A DNA stretch of 64,000 nucleotides, from assembly GCA_018398815.1 (NCBI GenBank), contig CM031610.1, positions 36,335,003-36,399,002 of the forward strand, written 5' to 3'. Position numbers and translations under genes: made by a program. The stretch's first letter is position 1. Each line of letters begins with the position of its first letter. The stretch is from Conus ventricosus. Its lineage: Eukaryota > Mollusca > Gastropoda > Neogastropoda > Conidae. The notes beneath the pieces are model-generated. The model was not told the DNA's origin and ran no database searches. It was given only the letters and a program-made list of their open reading frames with translations. Positions 1-12,139 of the stretch are shown here, piece after piece.

Positions 1-1378
1 AGAAAGGAAGTGTGCGTGCGTGTGTGCGTGTGTGCGCGTGTGTCGGTCACATCAAGATGTGTATCTCGCCTAGTGTTGTGTGAATGCGAGTCTGTACATG
101 TGGGTGAGATGTGTATGATGTAATGTAATATGTGTGGGTAGGCTATATGTGCATATGTAGGAGAATACATAGTCTTCAATTTGTCTGTACGGGGTGATTT
201 GTTTAGTTCCAATTATTTTTTGAAGCATGGCCAGAGGTTTACAGTTATCACTGTGTGCAACAATGGGTCAGAATTTCGTGTTCTATTTCTGCTTTATATT
301 GTGAAATCACAGACGTCACCAGTGACCCTTCTTTTGTCATGAAAAAAAAAATTAAGTTAATTAGAATTTGAAAGCCAAGTTAACTGAATACCTAGACATT
401 GGAAAACATAACGGATTGAACATTGCTGGGTTGTTTTGCGATCAAGCAGTTGTGTTAAGTAGGCCCTATTTGAGCATTGCGCAGACAGAAACAACAGAAA
501 TATCGCAACGATTTCGTCCAAATTTGCAGCTCTGAATAGTTACCAAAATTCCCCTCAAACTCCCTCGCTCAAGTCTCGCGATTTGCACGTGAATTGTAAC
601 TTAACAACAATCTTGGCGTTGACAATGGCTGCCAATACGTTGAGCTGAGCAGTTGACGGATAAGCAACAAAAAAAAAAACAGCACAGGACCATGGACCGA
701 GGTTATCCTTATGTTGTTTCATATCGTGTTTATAAAGTCAGTGTGACTTAAATCTATTAAAATGCGAAAGCAAGTTTGGTGAGGCCAATGTATGGCCAAT
801 GACACTGTATGGCTCCCACTTTTCCCGCACCTTTCTCTGAGGCATACTGATCATACTATTCATCACACACGGACGACTGGTATCATAACGTTGACAGAGT
901 CTGTGCGTGTAATTTTCTAAACAGCAACTGTTTACCTGAACTGAAGTTTGGAAAGTTTGCGGGCTCCCCATAATATTTTTGTTCTGTTGCACCTTGGAGT
1001 GTGTGTACCAGCATGTTCCTGTCTTACTTCCTTTATACACAAAATGTAAATCAGGACACAAAAATCTGGCTGCCCCAGTGTTGCTACTCAACATGAAGAG
1101 GTTGGGTAATGCCAGAGAAGGAACCCATGTGTGAAGAAACTGGTATGCATGTCAAGAGTACTGAATTTCAATTATTCCAAAGTTGTCCATCTTCTCTACT
1201 CTCTGGGCAAAAACGAAGAGCCACAAGCTGCAAGTGAGATGGTTATCAGTGTTGGCTTGAATCAAAAGTATATGAAGACAAGCTGTTATATAACCACAGT
1301 TGACAGGGTCAGGCTGATGTACCCAGGGCCCAGTGTGCCCATGGCTCTTGTGGCTTGACAGGGATAGAGATCACATGT

Positions 1379-1559
1379 GTGTGCGTGCGTGCGCGCGGTG
1401 TGTGTGTGTGTGTGTGTGTGTGTGCGCTGCGCTGGCATGTGTGTGTGTGTGTGTGTGTAGTGTTGTGTTGTGTGTGTGTGTGTGTATGTGTGTGTGTAGT
1501 GTACTATGTGTGTGTGTACGTGTGATGTGTGTGTTGTGTTGTGTTGTGTGTGTGTGCAC
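1379..1559. repeat. Compound (TG)n microsatellite
   Basis: About 180 bp of TG dinucleotides broken by short GTTGTG and TGCG interruptions. Both strands give long Cys/Val or His/Thr open frames, which are repeat translations and not genes. Confidence 0.95.
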
Positions 1560-1646
1560 TTGGTCTTATGTATGTGTGTTACTGTCAGAACCAGCAAACT
1601 GCAAACAGCTAGCATATTTTCTTCACTTTCAATATGTTCCATAGAT

Positions 1647-1649
<3 letters not shown>

Positions 1650-1686
<37 letters not shown>
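1650..1686. repeat. (AG)n microsatellite
   Basis: About 37 bp of uninterrupted AG/GA dinucleotides. Confidence 0.95.
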
Positions 1687-1688
<2 letters not shown>

Positions 1689-2356
1689 TGGATACATTGA
1701 GCCATGGGCAAATAGGTATGCTACCCTTTAGTCTCATAAAACTGTTTTTAACAGTGTAACTCCTGATGATTTGAAGATTGCTCTGTCGAAATGAGTGATA
1801 GTTTCCGGGGATGAAGTTTGTTTTATTGAATAGGAACTTAACAGACAGATCACAGCTGTATTGAACACGACAGAGATTTTATGTCACAATGAAGTCATTT
1901 CGGTATATCATAGTGGTTCACTGGAGGCTGCTGAGTCTCCCACCCCATCCTCCCAAAGTATGTAGACTTGTAGTCCTATTAGTTCTACGACATTGGAGTT
2001 GGTCATGGTAGCTGTAGCTAACAATATAAACACAAAACAAGCAGGGTAACTCTTGCTCCACAGAAACATAATCCTAAGGAATGCTGCTTACGACCCGAAT
2101 TGCTACAAACGCAGCACAGAGCACACAGAACAAACAAGGGAACATCCCCTGTCTCTCCTTCTGTCTTCTCTTGTCTCTCTGTTTGTGTCTGCATCTCTGT
2201 CTCTGTCTCTCCCTCTCTTTATCGCTGTGCCCTCCTTCTAAGTTTGCCCTTTCCCCTCCACCTCATTCTACAATTCTGCGCTTTTTGTGTCTTCTTGCAT
2301 GATGACATCCCACATTTTGCACATGCCATGTGACAACTGAAAACCAACTTTTTCAG

Positions 2357-2427
2357 CAAACATAAGGAAGAACCTGGAAGCCCTTACTGAAGAGGAAGAT
2401 GAGGAGGACATTGAAGGACTGAAAGGG
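2357..2427 (+). CDS. Candidate acidic exon of the coiled-coil gene
   Basis: A 71-nt stretch is preceded by a pyrimidine tract and CAG and followed by GTAAAT. After two phase bases it reads as 23 codons, NIRKNLEAL then TEEEDEEDIEGLKG, a highly charged helix-like segment. It is the leftmost candidate exon of gene 1. Its phase does not connect cleanly to the next acidic candidate at 3719, so either an exon is missing, an indel is present, or one of the two is not used. Confidence 0.45.
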
Positions 2428-2699
2428 GTAAATACTGTTGAAAGTGGTCGGTCATATGTGAAAACAGGTCGCTGTTTTGTAGAAAAGATTTGGAGATTTC
2501 TAGACATACAAAACTATTTTTGTCATGTAATGTTGGTAATCTAGGTGAACATGAAACCTTTCAGGAATTCAGACTGGACAAAAAGTGGTGCACACACATC
2601 TTAGGGAGCCTCATGGTCATGCATAGACACAACACATATACATGCCATGCATGCTGGAGCAGGTATAAACCTATGCATGAACCCGCCCACAAATGCACG

Positions 2700-2718
2700 C
2701 ACTCACATGCACACACAT

Positions 2719-2761
<43 letters not shown>

Positions 2762-2895
2762 CACATATACACATACACACCACACACTCTGTCTCTCTCA
2801 CACACACGCACCTATGCACACACCTATGAACACCCTATACACTTCACGAAAAGACACATATATAGTGAACAACACACACACACGCTCATATAACA
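2700..2895. repeat. (CA)n microsatellite
   Basis: CA dinucleotides with short TATACA and CT interruptions. Confidence 0.95.
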
Positions 2896-3355
2896 CACAT
2901 GCATGCTAAGATTCACACAAGCATGCTGCATACATGCGTGTCTGCATTTAATGCACACCAGTTTGGTAAAAAGATTTGCTTTGTTTTTTTTTGTTTTATT
3001 TTACAATTAAAGCCACAGGATTAAGAAAAAGAAAAATAGTTAAAAAGACATGCCAGTTGGACAGAGCCTATGATTCATGTAATAAAAAGATATTATAACA
3101 ATTACATAAAAAATGTTGGTTAAACATGACATCGTACTCATGTACTTTTTGATGGACACCCAGTTTATGATGTAAAAGACAAGCTTAGTTGTTTTGAATT
3201 AATAAAACAAGCCAGTTAAGATCTTTAAAGACCACATGCAGTCTTTTTTAAGTCGAAGCATTACTACATTGTGTTAAATTTCAAAGCATAGTTTTTAAGT
3301 TTACCAGTTGTTAAGAGATATTTTGGTTTCACTTGGGGGGATGCAGATGTGTGAG

Positions 3356-3356
<1 letters not shown>

Positions 3357-3392
<36 letters not shown>

Positions 3393-3480
3393 GTGTGTTG
3401 TGTTCATGCATTTAAGTGTGTGTATGTGTACATCATTTGTGTGTGTGGTGGTGTGTGTGAGTGTGTGTGTGACTGAATGT
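3357..3480. repeat. (TG)n microsatellite
   Basis: TG dinucleotides with GTGTTG interruptions. TG-rich sequence continues weakly to about 3600. Confidence 0.93.
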
Positions 3481-3718
3481 TATGTGTTGTGTGGATAGAG
3501 GTACTCAGGTAGGGTTGGGAGTTCAATTTTTGTGTCTGTCTGTATGGGGTTTGGGTCAAGAGGTTGTGGGTGTGGAGTGAGTGTGTAAGTGTGTAGGAAG
3601 GGTTGGATTAGGAGTGGTTTGTAATGTTTGTGTCTGTCTGTATCTCTCTTGTCTTTCTCTCTCGTGGCATCTGTCTTTCTGTCTATTTGACTCTAAAGCT
3701 TGCATGTTTTACTTGCAG

Positions 3719-3765
3719 ACTTGAAGATGACTCGGACTCGGAGTCATCAGATGAAGATGACTCAG
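3719..3765 (+). CDS. Candidate small acidic exon (Asp/Ser/Glu-rich)
   Basis: A 47-nt stretch lies between a good acceptor (TTTTACTTGCAG) and a GT donor. In one frame it reads LEDDSDSESSDEDDS. Such acidic serine-rich tracts fit the other acidic parts of gene 1. It is short and simple in composition, so the call rests mainly on the splice signals. Confidence 0.35.
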
Positions 3766-4377
3766 GTGGCCAATAGGGGAACCCAACAAATTGAGGTCTC
3801 GTGATGGTCTTCTTAACCAATGGCACTTGTGCATTGTGCACTGAAAGATGTACCGTATCGTGTTTAACACTTTTTAATTCTAAGGACCGCCTGCCGGTCC
3901 TGATGTTTACAACCATTGTATACTAAGACCGCATATGCGGTCCAGCTTTGGAATTATTTTTCTGCATGAAGTGAGCAAATCGTTTGTACGAAACTACTGT
4001 TAACAGTTAGCCTCCAGCATACTAATTAGAGTGCAGTATACTGTGTACTAGGCTATGCAAGCTGAAAGCTCGCTCGCAGATGCTTTTCACACACACGCTC
4101 CACTTGGTTTTGGCTTGACGTGGTGCACGTGGCGTCCATCTGCTACTCTGGTGAAGCATGCGTGGTAAAAATAAACAACTACAAAACGCTATTCCAGTGA
4201 GACTGACAGCCCTTGAAATGTTGCAAACATTTGACAGTATCAGGCATAAAACCAGTTAATTAAAATTTTTTGTTCATAGGGTGTGTACCCCCCTTTTTTT
4301 ACATGACACGCAAATCCATTTTTTTGTCATGCATACTTTTTTTACAAAATAAATAGAAAAATAACTTTGCTATGTTG
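3766..4377. other. No gene seen between acidic exon candidate and RTE element
   Basis: Unassigned sequence with no open frame of note and no recognised repeat. It leads into the RTE-like element at about 4378. Confidence 0.5.
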
Positions 4378-4689
4378 TTTGTCCCCGTGGGATTGCCGGG
4401 GTGTGCCTATGGAGGTGGCAGCTAAAATTCACTCCCTGCCATCACCAGGCATGTCGTAAGGGGGCGATAAGGGAACTGGTCCCCCGGGTTTGGGGGGTTG
4501 GCACAGGGCTAACAACCCGTCCCTTAAAAAAATGATTGTTCGCCCCCCAATCCCAGGCATTCGACACGGAGGCGACGGCAATGAAGCACACCAGGAAACT
4601 GGATGAGACGGACGACACCCAAAACCCCCCGAGAGGGAGCTGGCGCCCCGATGGGGATTTACTAAAAGCGAAAAAAGTGGGGGTGGGGG

Positions 4690-5345
4690 CGGAACGTCCA
4701 GACCTTGTACCAGACGGCAAGACCCCCAACTAGTCAAAGAGTTTGACAAACTACAGCCGGGACATCTTGGGATCAGCGGGGTCAGATGGACCGGCACAGG
4801 AAGAGGAGATGGCTGGGGGCAAACCATTGTTTCCCCCTTTGGAAGATCAGTAACCAACATATGAGGGGAGACCTCTCCCCAACAAAAACGAAAAAGCATT
4901 CAAAATAAAAACCAAATTTGACCAAAGCTTTTTGAAGGGGCAAGATTCACTCCAAAACACCAAGCTGAAGTTCTAGTTTGCTACGCCCCCGAAGATGCGT
5001 TGAACCAAGGTGCATTTTACTCAGTCCCCCGCGGGGAGAATTTGGCCCATGGGCGTCCTGGCGAGGATGCAAGATGGGCGGACAAATCGGGGGAGCATTT
5101 GGGCAACTTTGGATTGGTACCAAAACGATAATGGAGAAAGACAGCAACTTTGTCCCGAGAAAAACCCTTTTGATTGGGGCCCCCTTTTTTCAACCAGAGA
5201 TGTTCAAAAAAACAATTGGAATCACCAGGGGGACCACCAAAAACCAGATAGATCCTCAATCAATGGGAGATGGGGAGCCCCCTTAAGATGTCGGGGCCCC
5301 TACAAGGGACAGATGTTGCCGTGACCACCCCTTTTTGGGTTGGCC
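4690..5345 (+). pseudogene. RTE-like LINE endonuclease region, frame-broken
   Basis: Fragments in shifting frames match the order of RTE endonucleases: VRTLYQTG-like start, GISGVRWTGTGR, a VCYAPEDA block near 4976 (equivalent to the conserved CYAP motif), then NQIDPQSM/NQIDHLSING-like residues near 5245 (equivalent to the NQIDH box). The family normally nicks target DNA for target-primed reverse transcription. Several frameshifts and stops make it non-coding as given. Confidence 0.7.
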
Positions 5346-6119
5346 CCGTTTCCCTAAACTACCCGAACACGAGGAAAAGGCCGTGCAAAATAACTCTGAC
5401 AACTGAATGAGCCCTCCCCAAAACAAGCTTTTGCTTGGAAAAAAAGAACGATTCCGGCGCTAGGGGAACAACAAGAGTTGAAAATGACACTTAAACCAGG
5501 CCTTGCGGGAAGGGGAGAAAAGGTACTAGTTTGCGAAAGAAGAAGGAAGAGTGGAAAAAAAAAAGGGGCCCTGGGAAAAGTAGATGAAAGAAAGTGAAAA
5601 AGCAAAGCCCAAAAACAAGTCAAACGTTAAAAAAGGGGCACAAAAGAAGAAGAATACAGAAAAAAAAGGTGAAAGCAAAACTGACAAGAAGGAAACATCG
5701 AAAAATGGGGGGGGGAAGCGCTGGTAGAAAGACTAAAAAGTGTACAAGATAAAAAAGCAGCAAAAACAGGGGTTCCAAAACAATGTGTACCAAAAAGGGA
5801 AAAAAATGGGAAGGTCGTTGAAGGAAGGCGAAAAATACAGCGCGGGAAAGAACATTCGAGTCAGTTCTGACAGACCAACCCCCCCCACAGCAAAATCCAA
5901 CCCGGGGGTTAGACCCCGGACATCTGCTCGTCCACCGGCCTAGAAAAGTACAGCAGCAATCAAAACCCTGAAGAACGGAAAAGCACCAGGGGGATGGGGG
6001 AACAGCAGATTGTTGAAAGCAGAATTAAAGGACAGCCCCTATTTTGACGGGGGTCCAGACAGGTTTGGGGGAACGGGCCGACCCCTGAAGGGGGAAAAAG
6101 GGCTTATCTTCAAAATTTG

Positions 6120-6850
6120 CCCCCAAAAAAGGGGGATCTTTGGGACTGCAAAACTGGGGGGGGCATAACACTTCTTTCTCTCACACAAGGTATTTAGCAA
6201 GGTTGTGTGTCAAGGCGACGGAAACCCTTGAGAGGAACCTTCGCCACAAAAAGCGGCTTTCGCCCTGGACATCCGCTCAGATCATAACTTCACTCTGCAC
6301 CAGGGTTTTGGAACAACAATGAGTGGGAAAACGCCTTTTGTACATCAACTTCTTGACCTGGAAAACATTTGACAGCTCCCCGAGAGTCTTTAGGGAAAAA
6401 CCTGAGAACTACGGAATCCCTGCAAAAATTGTCCGGGTCGTTGAAAAACTTACAGGACTTCAGTTCACAAGTGTCTGCAAAACAGAGCTCACAGACCCTT
6501 CGTGTCAGCAGGGAGTGAAAAGGGCTGCCCAATGCCTTTCCTCTTCATCCGGCCATGGCTGGGTAATAGAACGCCCCGACAGAGAGAGGGGGGAATCAGA
6601 TGGACCAGACAAGGTGGCAACAACAACACTGGAGACTGGACTTTTTCGGGCGACATTGCCTGAAGTCACATCGCTACCCAAGACATAAGGGGAAAACAGA
6701 TGCCATGGCAACAACACTGGAAACCTTGGTTGAAGGTAACACCAAAAAGACAAAAGCAGAGAATGAATGCCAGGTCCAAGACAACATCAAACTGAACGGG
6801 GAAAATTGAGGAAGTTAGCGATTACTTATCTTGGGCCAAAATGTCTAATA
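6120..6850 (+). pseudogene. RTE-like LINE reverse transcriptase region, frame-broken
   Basis: Successive fragments in different frames follow RT order: a GITLLS-like block near 6160, KSGFRPG near 6255, YINFL-W-KTFDS at 6340-6372 (equivalent of the catalytic LDLEKAFDS motif), YGIPAKIVRVVEKL at 6410-6455, then FLFI near 6540 and a degraded FADD-like box near 6640. KTKAMRMNARSKT-like and NGENIEEVSDYLSWAK-like residues near 6750-6845 match the domain after RT. Confidence 0.7.
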
Positions 6851-7389
6851 AAAGGGGGTGGGGGGTGGAGATGGGGTCGACTTTCAAAAGCCAGCCCGGG
6901 CCCTTTTCCCATCGGGGCACATGGAAGGCAAGGAAATCCGCCGAAGACCCGTTCGAAACTTCAAAACAAAGTAAAAGCACCCCTTTTTTATGGGTCGAAT
7001 CAGGAAGATGACCAAAAAAACCCTCAGCAAAAACAGTTCTTCCAAAACAGATGCCCAGCGGGATTCTACGCACTATTGCCCAAACCCCACCAAAAGAAGA
7101 ACTCCACCCAAAAAAACAGAAAGAACCCACCAACCAAGTAAAACAAGGCGTTTGGGGATGGGGGAGGCCATGTGCTCCGACGCAGACAACAGCCATTTCC
7201 AAAACGTACGATGGACTCCTGATGGCCGAAGAAGAAAAGGACCCCCAAGGGAAAATTGGAGGAGAACAGTGGAGAGGGGATAGGGAAAAAGGTTGGACAT
7301 GGGGGCCCTCTGGAACGTTTTCACCGACCACATCATGGCGGGGTTGGGGGGGCCCTTATGTGCACCCCGCCAAGAGGATAGATAGATAA

Positions 7390-8268
7390 TGTTTTTTTGT
7401 GGTTTCTCTCATTTAAAAATAACTTAAAAAATCACAATCGTTTTGGGCTATTTTTTTGTTTTTTTTTTTATGATTTAAAAAAAAAAAAAATAATAGAAAG
7501 CCAGTTTTTGGGGGAAGTAAAAAAAGGAATAGTAGCAAAAGAGTGAAAAAGAGCTTTTGATACTTACCCGACCAGACGAATGCCCCAGCCCTGTCCGGTG
7601 CAGAATGCATCTTGGTCATTAGAGTCACTTCATAAGAAAGTAATGAGCGATTTCGGAATTGCGATCTTCTGCTTTCCTTGTGAGTATGCTCCTTTCTGCA
7701 TCACCAGTTCTGACTCGTCTCATGGCTCAAGTTAGTCAGACAACCCAGGGAGACACAGAAGCTGATACACTAGGCAAGGCAAGCCTTAGTTGTATTACTG
7801 ATCCAAGCTAGCCATGCATGGCTTTTTCATGTCTGTCACCAAGCTAGGAGGAAAAAGGGCCCCATCCTAAAGAAGAAGAAGAAAAAAAACAACAGTATTT
7901 GCACATGTACTACCAATAAGTAATGTGGTTACTATATTGTTGATATTGTCAAGGCTAATTAAACTTGGCTGTACAGGAGGGAGGTGGGGAGGGGAGGGGG
8001 ACCAGCCTGATTTGTTGTTGCCCCCAGGTTAAAAAAGAAGTAGTGGAGAACCACATATTGACTCTTTTTAGGAAAACAGATGCAATGGAAGGACAGCAAA
8101 TGTTTCTCTTGATCATGTGTACAAATTCACTACCTAGTTTTCAGCTGGCATGCAGAAAAAATGTGACTGGAGAAAAAAGTATGAATTTTTTAAAAATGAG
8201 ACAATGGAGAATAAAGTACAAATGTAGAAGACCAGTTGACAATAGCAAAATAAAAAGAAAAATGGAAG

Positions 8269-8312
<44 letters not shown>

Positions 8313-8831
8313 GGAGGGAAGTCCAAGTCAAAGGAAGTAAAAGATGAAATTAACAGAATTTCAGAGGCGAGGAAATAAATTGCAGTGAGAAAGACCCCCA
8401 GATCCCTACATTAATATGACTCCACTGGTCGTCTGGTGTACAAGACATTTGACCAATTGTTATCAGAAATTCTTATCTTTTCACGCAGTGTTTATGGATT
8501 GTTCAAAATCGAAAGAAGAAGGTTGCTCTGACACGTACTGCTCAGCTACTTCCTGTCAAAAATATTCAAAACGTGCTCCTCAAACAGCTCCATCTACACT
8601 GCTGAGCTCACTGCATTGGTCAAGGACTCCTAGTGGTCTGTAAACCTCAAGATTTTTATCATTCTCTCTGACTCCCTTTCTACTTGGAGGCCATTGCTGG
8701 CTGTGATATCAAGCGCTTCTAACTCCAGAATTTTTTTTTTTTTATATCTGTACACCCTTCTGAAATCCGGTTACATTACAGTTTTTGGTTTAGTTCTTTC
8801 ACGCTTCAGACAGGTTTTCTATCTGCTGCAG
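7390..8831. other. Intron-like sequence, no gene recognised
   Basis: AT-rich sequence with A and T runs, a short purine-rich stretch near 7975-8010 and a 40-base G run. No exon could be supported until 8832. Confidence 0.5.
8272..8311. repeat. Poly-G run of 40
   Basis: Forty consecutive G residues, flanked by GGAAGGGA and AGGAGGGAA. It may be a real G-quadruplex-prone tract or a base-calling/assembly artefact. Confidence 0.9.
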
Positions 8832-8923
8832 GTGCTGGACATGAAAGATGAGCTGTTAAAGCATTCGTTGCCTCCCACTGTCCTCATCCACCTGTCCATG
8901 ACGACCAGCAAACTCTTCCGCAG
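8832..8923 (+). CDS. Exon of unnamed coiled-coil gene (gene 1)
   Basis: The 92-nt exon lies between TTTTCTATCTGCTGCAG and GTCAGT. It is open in one frame: VLDMKDELLKHSLPPTVLIH then LSMTTSKLFR plus two bases (AG). Those bases join to the T that opens the next exon at 10336 to make Ser, so phases agree. The segment is amphipathic and carries no motif I can name. Confidence 0.7.
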
Positions 8924-9249
8924 GTCAGTGCCCATCTTATTAGAGCTCTGTCACGGTGTCCGAAAAAGCAGATTGAAAAAGGAGATGACCAATGTAAGGG
9001 ATGAAGAGACAGTTTTTAGGGGCAGGAAGGGAGGTAGAGAGGGACACAGAACAACACAGCATTCTTACATCCTGTTACCGCACAGGAGGTTGCATCTCTG
9101 ATGTTACAGTTGTTCCAGAAGCATCCATGACACCGTCACACCTGTGGCAGTTGCTGTTTATTCTAAAAAATGGGGTCACCATTTGTGGGCCTGTGCCACA
9201 TCTTTTGATGAGGATTTTAGAGTCCACAATATTGAGAAACTTTTATTCT

Positions 9250-9556
9250 CTCTGTCTGTCTGTCTGTCTCTTTCAAACACACGCACACATGCATGCACGC
9301 ATGCATGCTCGCACGCACGCACGCAAAATACACACTCACACTCAAAAGCATACAGGTGTGCATCACAGCATGCAGTCATGCACCACACATGCTAAACACA
9401 CACACACCACACCACACACACATTCACCACATATTCACACACACACATATTCACACACACACACACATTATTCACACACACACATTATTCACACGCACAC
9501 ACACACACACACACCACCACACAACACACACCCCACACACACACACACACACACAG
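9250..9556. repeat. (CA)n and GCAT/GCAC microsatellite
   Basis: Starts with (CTGT)n, passes through GCATGCACGC, then long CA tracts. No host coding sequence is seen. Confidence 0.93.
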
Positions 9557-9903
9557 ACATTTGTCCCTTTTAAATTGCAAAATATATGATTTAGTACTGA
9601 TTCATTTAAATCATCTCTTGCTTTAAACCAATCTGTGGTATGTCGATTGTCTTTTACATGCTTTTAGTGCTGTACATCCTCTTTGAAGTGCACATACATC
9701 GAAAAATGTGTAAGATCCTTTTTTTTGCTTTAGAATATATTCCGTTCATGCCAGTTACATTTGATTGAAATTTTTATGCAACTTTAAAGCTGACACAAAA
9801 AAGGGGAGCAAGGCCTGCTAAAAGTAAATTGTTTCTACACAAACAAATGCTTTCGAGTGGTTGGATGGTTCCTTATATTTATTGTTTGATAAGCTGTATT
9901 GAT

Positions 9904-10062
9904 CATTTTGGATACTTGATAAATATGAATGTGATACAGTCAGCTGATCAGTTTATCAACAAGGGAAAAATCGACACACAAAAAAATAGCTATGTTGACC
10001 CTTTTGGATACTTGATAAATATGAAGTGATGTAGTCAGCTGATCAGTTATATCAAAAAGGAA
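9904..10062. repeat. Direct repeat, two ~60-bp copies
   Basis: A segment starting TTTTGGATACTTGATAAATA occurs at 9904 and again near 10000. Both continue through an ACAGTCAGCTGATCAG-like stretch. About 35 bp of AT-rich sequence separates the copies. Confidence 0.85.
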
Positions 10063-10335
10063 ATGAAACAGAAAAAAAAATAATGAAAATAAAAAGGTGT
10101 GAAAGAGGTAGGGAGGGAAAATGGAGGGGGCAGGTGGAGAAGGGTGGCGGTGGGGGGTGGGATGGACGGGGAGATATGGCAGACTTGATTATGTTAAAAG
10201 TAGTTAGCCATTTGCAAAACATCAGCTTGGCGGTGGTTTTGGGGGTTTTGGTGGTTTTACTGAGTAACTCGCTCTTTGAAAAAAACCCCCCTTCAACAGT
10301 TTATGATTTTGCCTATTCCCTTTGTTTAGTGTCAG

Positions 10336-10497
10336 TGATCTAGGCATGCCACTGAATGAGTTGGTGAGGCTGGTGCTGTGTACTCCACCCGTGGGAGGAG
10401 AAGAGCGCGGCCTTGAAGAAGCTGCACGAAGACTATGAGGCAAGCGAGACAGCTCAACATTGCCATCAAACGTCTGCAGCTTGTGGATGCCCATGTG
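10336..10497 (+). CDS. Coiled-coil exon of gene 1, with frame breaks
   Basis: The acceptor TTTAGTGTCAG precedes T GAT CTA, which completes the Ser codon left by the exon at 8832-8923. It then reads DLGMPLNELVRLVL. Downstream the coding signal moves frame: ALKKLHEDYEAS in one frame and ARQLNIAIKRLQLVDAHV in another, so at least two indels lie between 10375 and 10445. The heptad-like charged pattern indicates a coiled coil. The donor is most likely GTAGAT after CATGTG; a second GTAGGC donor lies at 10506. Confidence 0.65.
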
Positions 10498-10544
10498 GTA
10501 GATGAGTAGGCATTCATTCAGTATGACATTTTTAAATGGTGCTG

Positions 10545-10576
10545 TTGTGTGTGTGCGTTGGTGTTGTGTGTGTGTG

Positions 10577-10617
<41 letters not shown>

Positions 10618-10704
10618 GTATTTTATGTATGGTTTGTGCATGTGTGTGTGTGCATGTGTGTATGTATGTCGTATTTTATTAAAGTGTGTGTGTGTGTGTG
10701 TTTT

Positions 10705-10750
<46 letters not shown>
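10545..10750. repeat. (TG)n microsatellite just after an exon
   Basis: About 200 bp of TG dinucleotides begins some 45 bp past the donor of the preceding exon. TG tracts near donors can bind splice regulators such as CELF proteins. That role is inference only. Confidence 0.93.
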
Positions 10751-10751
<1 letters not shown>

Positions 10752-11121
10752 GACAGCTTCACATAACATTTTCACCTAGCATCTTTCGTTGAGGTTGTTG
10801 CCGTCCAATTTAGGTGAAAGAATTTGGATTCAAAAGCTTGTAAAATACTATATTGTGAACGGTTTTAGAAGTGAAGTAGAAGCAGTGTTAATGTATATGC
10901 ACCTTTTTTTTGTGTCAGACAGACAGAGACTTGAGAAACTGAAATTCTGATTTTTTTGAGTCTCTCTGTGCATGTTCCAAAATCTGTTATAGAAAGAGTT
11001 GACAATCCGGGGGTGTTAAAATCATATGAATTGCACAACTTTATAGAGAAGAGGTGATTCAGGTGTCATTATCAGTCCATTATTTTCCACCATGCTAGCA
11101 TCAAAGGTAACAGGACGAATT

Positions 11122-11649
11122 GCCCCTTTTCAGTCCAAACGCATTGCCAGAGAGAAGCGCATCATGAATGGGAGAAGCTTTTTGCCAAGCGACCCCACGA
11201 AAGGTCACGGCCGGCGCTGGAAGTTCCTGATCGAGACCATAAACAGAAGGCCAAGTTGGGGCTGGAACATGTGCAGGCCTACACCCAAGCCCTCGAGGAG
11301 TCCAGCGAGTCTGAGGATGAAGACGTCCCCACCCAGGGCCAACGACGCGCCCTGAAGTGGGTGACGCTGGCAGCGAAAAACCAGAGTGAAGATTTTGACG
11401 AGGGTGCCAGGAAAGTCGGGGAAGGGACAACGATGGGGCAGACGATGATGACGATGAAGAGACGAGGGAAAAAAGATGAAGACGACGAAGAAGATGCGGA
11501 GGGGCAAGGATCAAGAAGAGGTGGACTCGGGAGTGAGGTGAAGTTTTGGTAACAGCGAGTCGGACGTTGCCAACGGTGACATTCATTTGAACAACAACAC
11601 CAGCGATGAAGGGTCGGAGGGTGTCTTCAGTCGCACAGGTTCACCAAAG
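11122..11649 (+). CDS. Largest exon of gene 1; basic then acidic, several frame breaks
   Basis: Acceptor CCCCTTTTCAG is followed by SKRIAREKRIMN. The coding signal then shifts frame to EWEKLFAK, KGHGRRWKFLIETI and HKQKAKLGLEHVQAYTQALE. Next comes an acidic run (ESSESEDEDVPTQGQ), more Asp/Glu-rich sequence (EDDEEDAEG), and finally NSESDVANGDIHLNNNTSD and EGSEGVFSRTGSPK, ending on GTCTGT. Its ending phase fits the next exon (AAA GTG). The phase also fits the preceding exon if the CATG|GTAGAT-type donor at 10498 is used. At least four indels are needed to read it through. The SKRIAREKR and RRWKFLIE blocks look like conserved helices; no family was recognised. Confidence 0.7.
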
Positions 11650-12139
11650 GTCTGTAAAGGCTTATATGTAACTACAAGCCCAATTTTACCCATAACACAA
11701 AGCTCCTAGCTAAACATACAAAAGTTCTATGCATGGTACCTATTTTACTCGCACACAGGCAGACTGGTAATGCACAAAATAAAGAAGAAAGTTACCCTAA
11801 AAAAACATTGCAGTTGAGAAGAAAAGGAAGGGGCAGGTTACCTCAGTATAGGTGATATGAGATTTGTAGTATTTGGGTTTTTGCAGATCTGTTGAAAGAG
11901 AACGATATTGCCCAAAACACAGTATGAATTAAACTTCTCCAAAATGAAAATTTGTGTCCCATATTTGTTAGAGCACTTCTCACTAGTTTACAGAATTTGA
12001 ATCAAACAGAAAGGGAAGAGAAACAAAGTAAAAACAAAGAGAAAAGAAATGCAAAACAGTGTCAAACTCTAATAATACATGTTTGTGGCTGCATCTTATT
12101 TCCAGATTTTCATGCTTCCTCCATCAATTTTCTATCCCC

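Larger units (their letters stand above)
1..2356. other. No gene recognised; upstream flank or intron of gene 1
   Basis: AT-rich unique-looking sequence interrupted by TG and AG microsatellites. Open frames here are short or are translations of dinucleotide repeats. No conserved domain, splice-bounded exon or RNA gene was recognised. A first exon and promoter of the coiled-coil gene to the right could lie here or outside the window. Confidence 0.5.
4378..7389 (+). mobile_element. Degraded RTE-like non-LTR retrotransposon
   Basis: A 3-kb block whose composition differs abruptly from its surroundings: GC-rich, with many over-long runs of C, G and A. Read across all three frames it follows the order of an RTE-type LINE. 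A GC-rich 5' leader comes first, then an AP-endonuclease domain beginning with a VRTLYQTG-like motif near 4700 and a GVRWTG-like motif near 4780. A reverse transcriptase with an FADD-box-like region follows near 6640, and the end is a (GATA)n tail at 7376-7389, typical of RTE 3' ends. Frames break every 50-150 bases, so no functional product is possible as written. It could be an old copy or a badly resolved young one. Confidence 0.8.

Noticed and set aside
1286..1711. Long open frames of His/Thr or Cys/Val over (CA)n/(TG)n tracts here and elsewhere
   Set aside because: Dinucleotide repeats have no stops in several frames. The products are pure repeat translations with no start context or splice signals.
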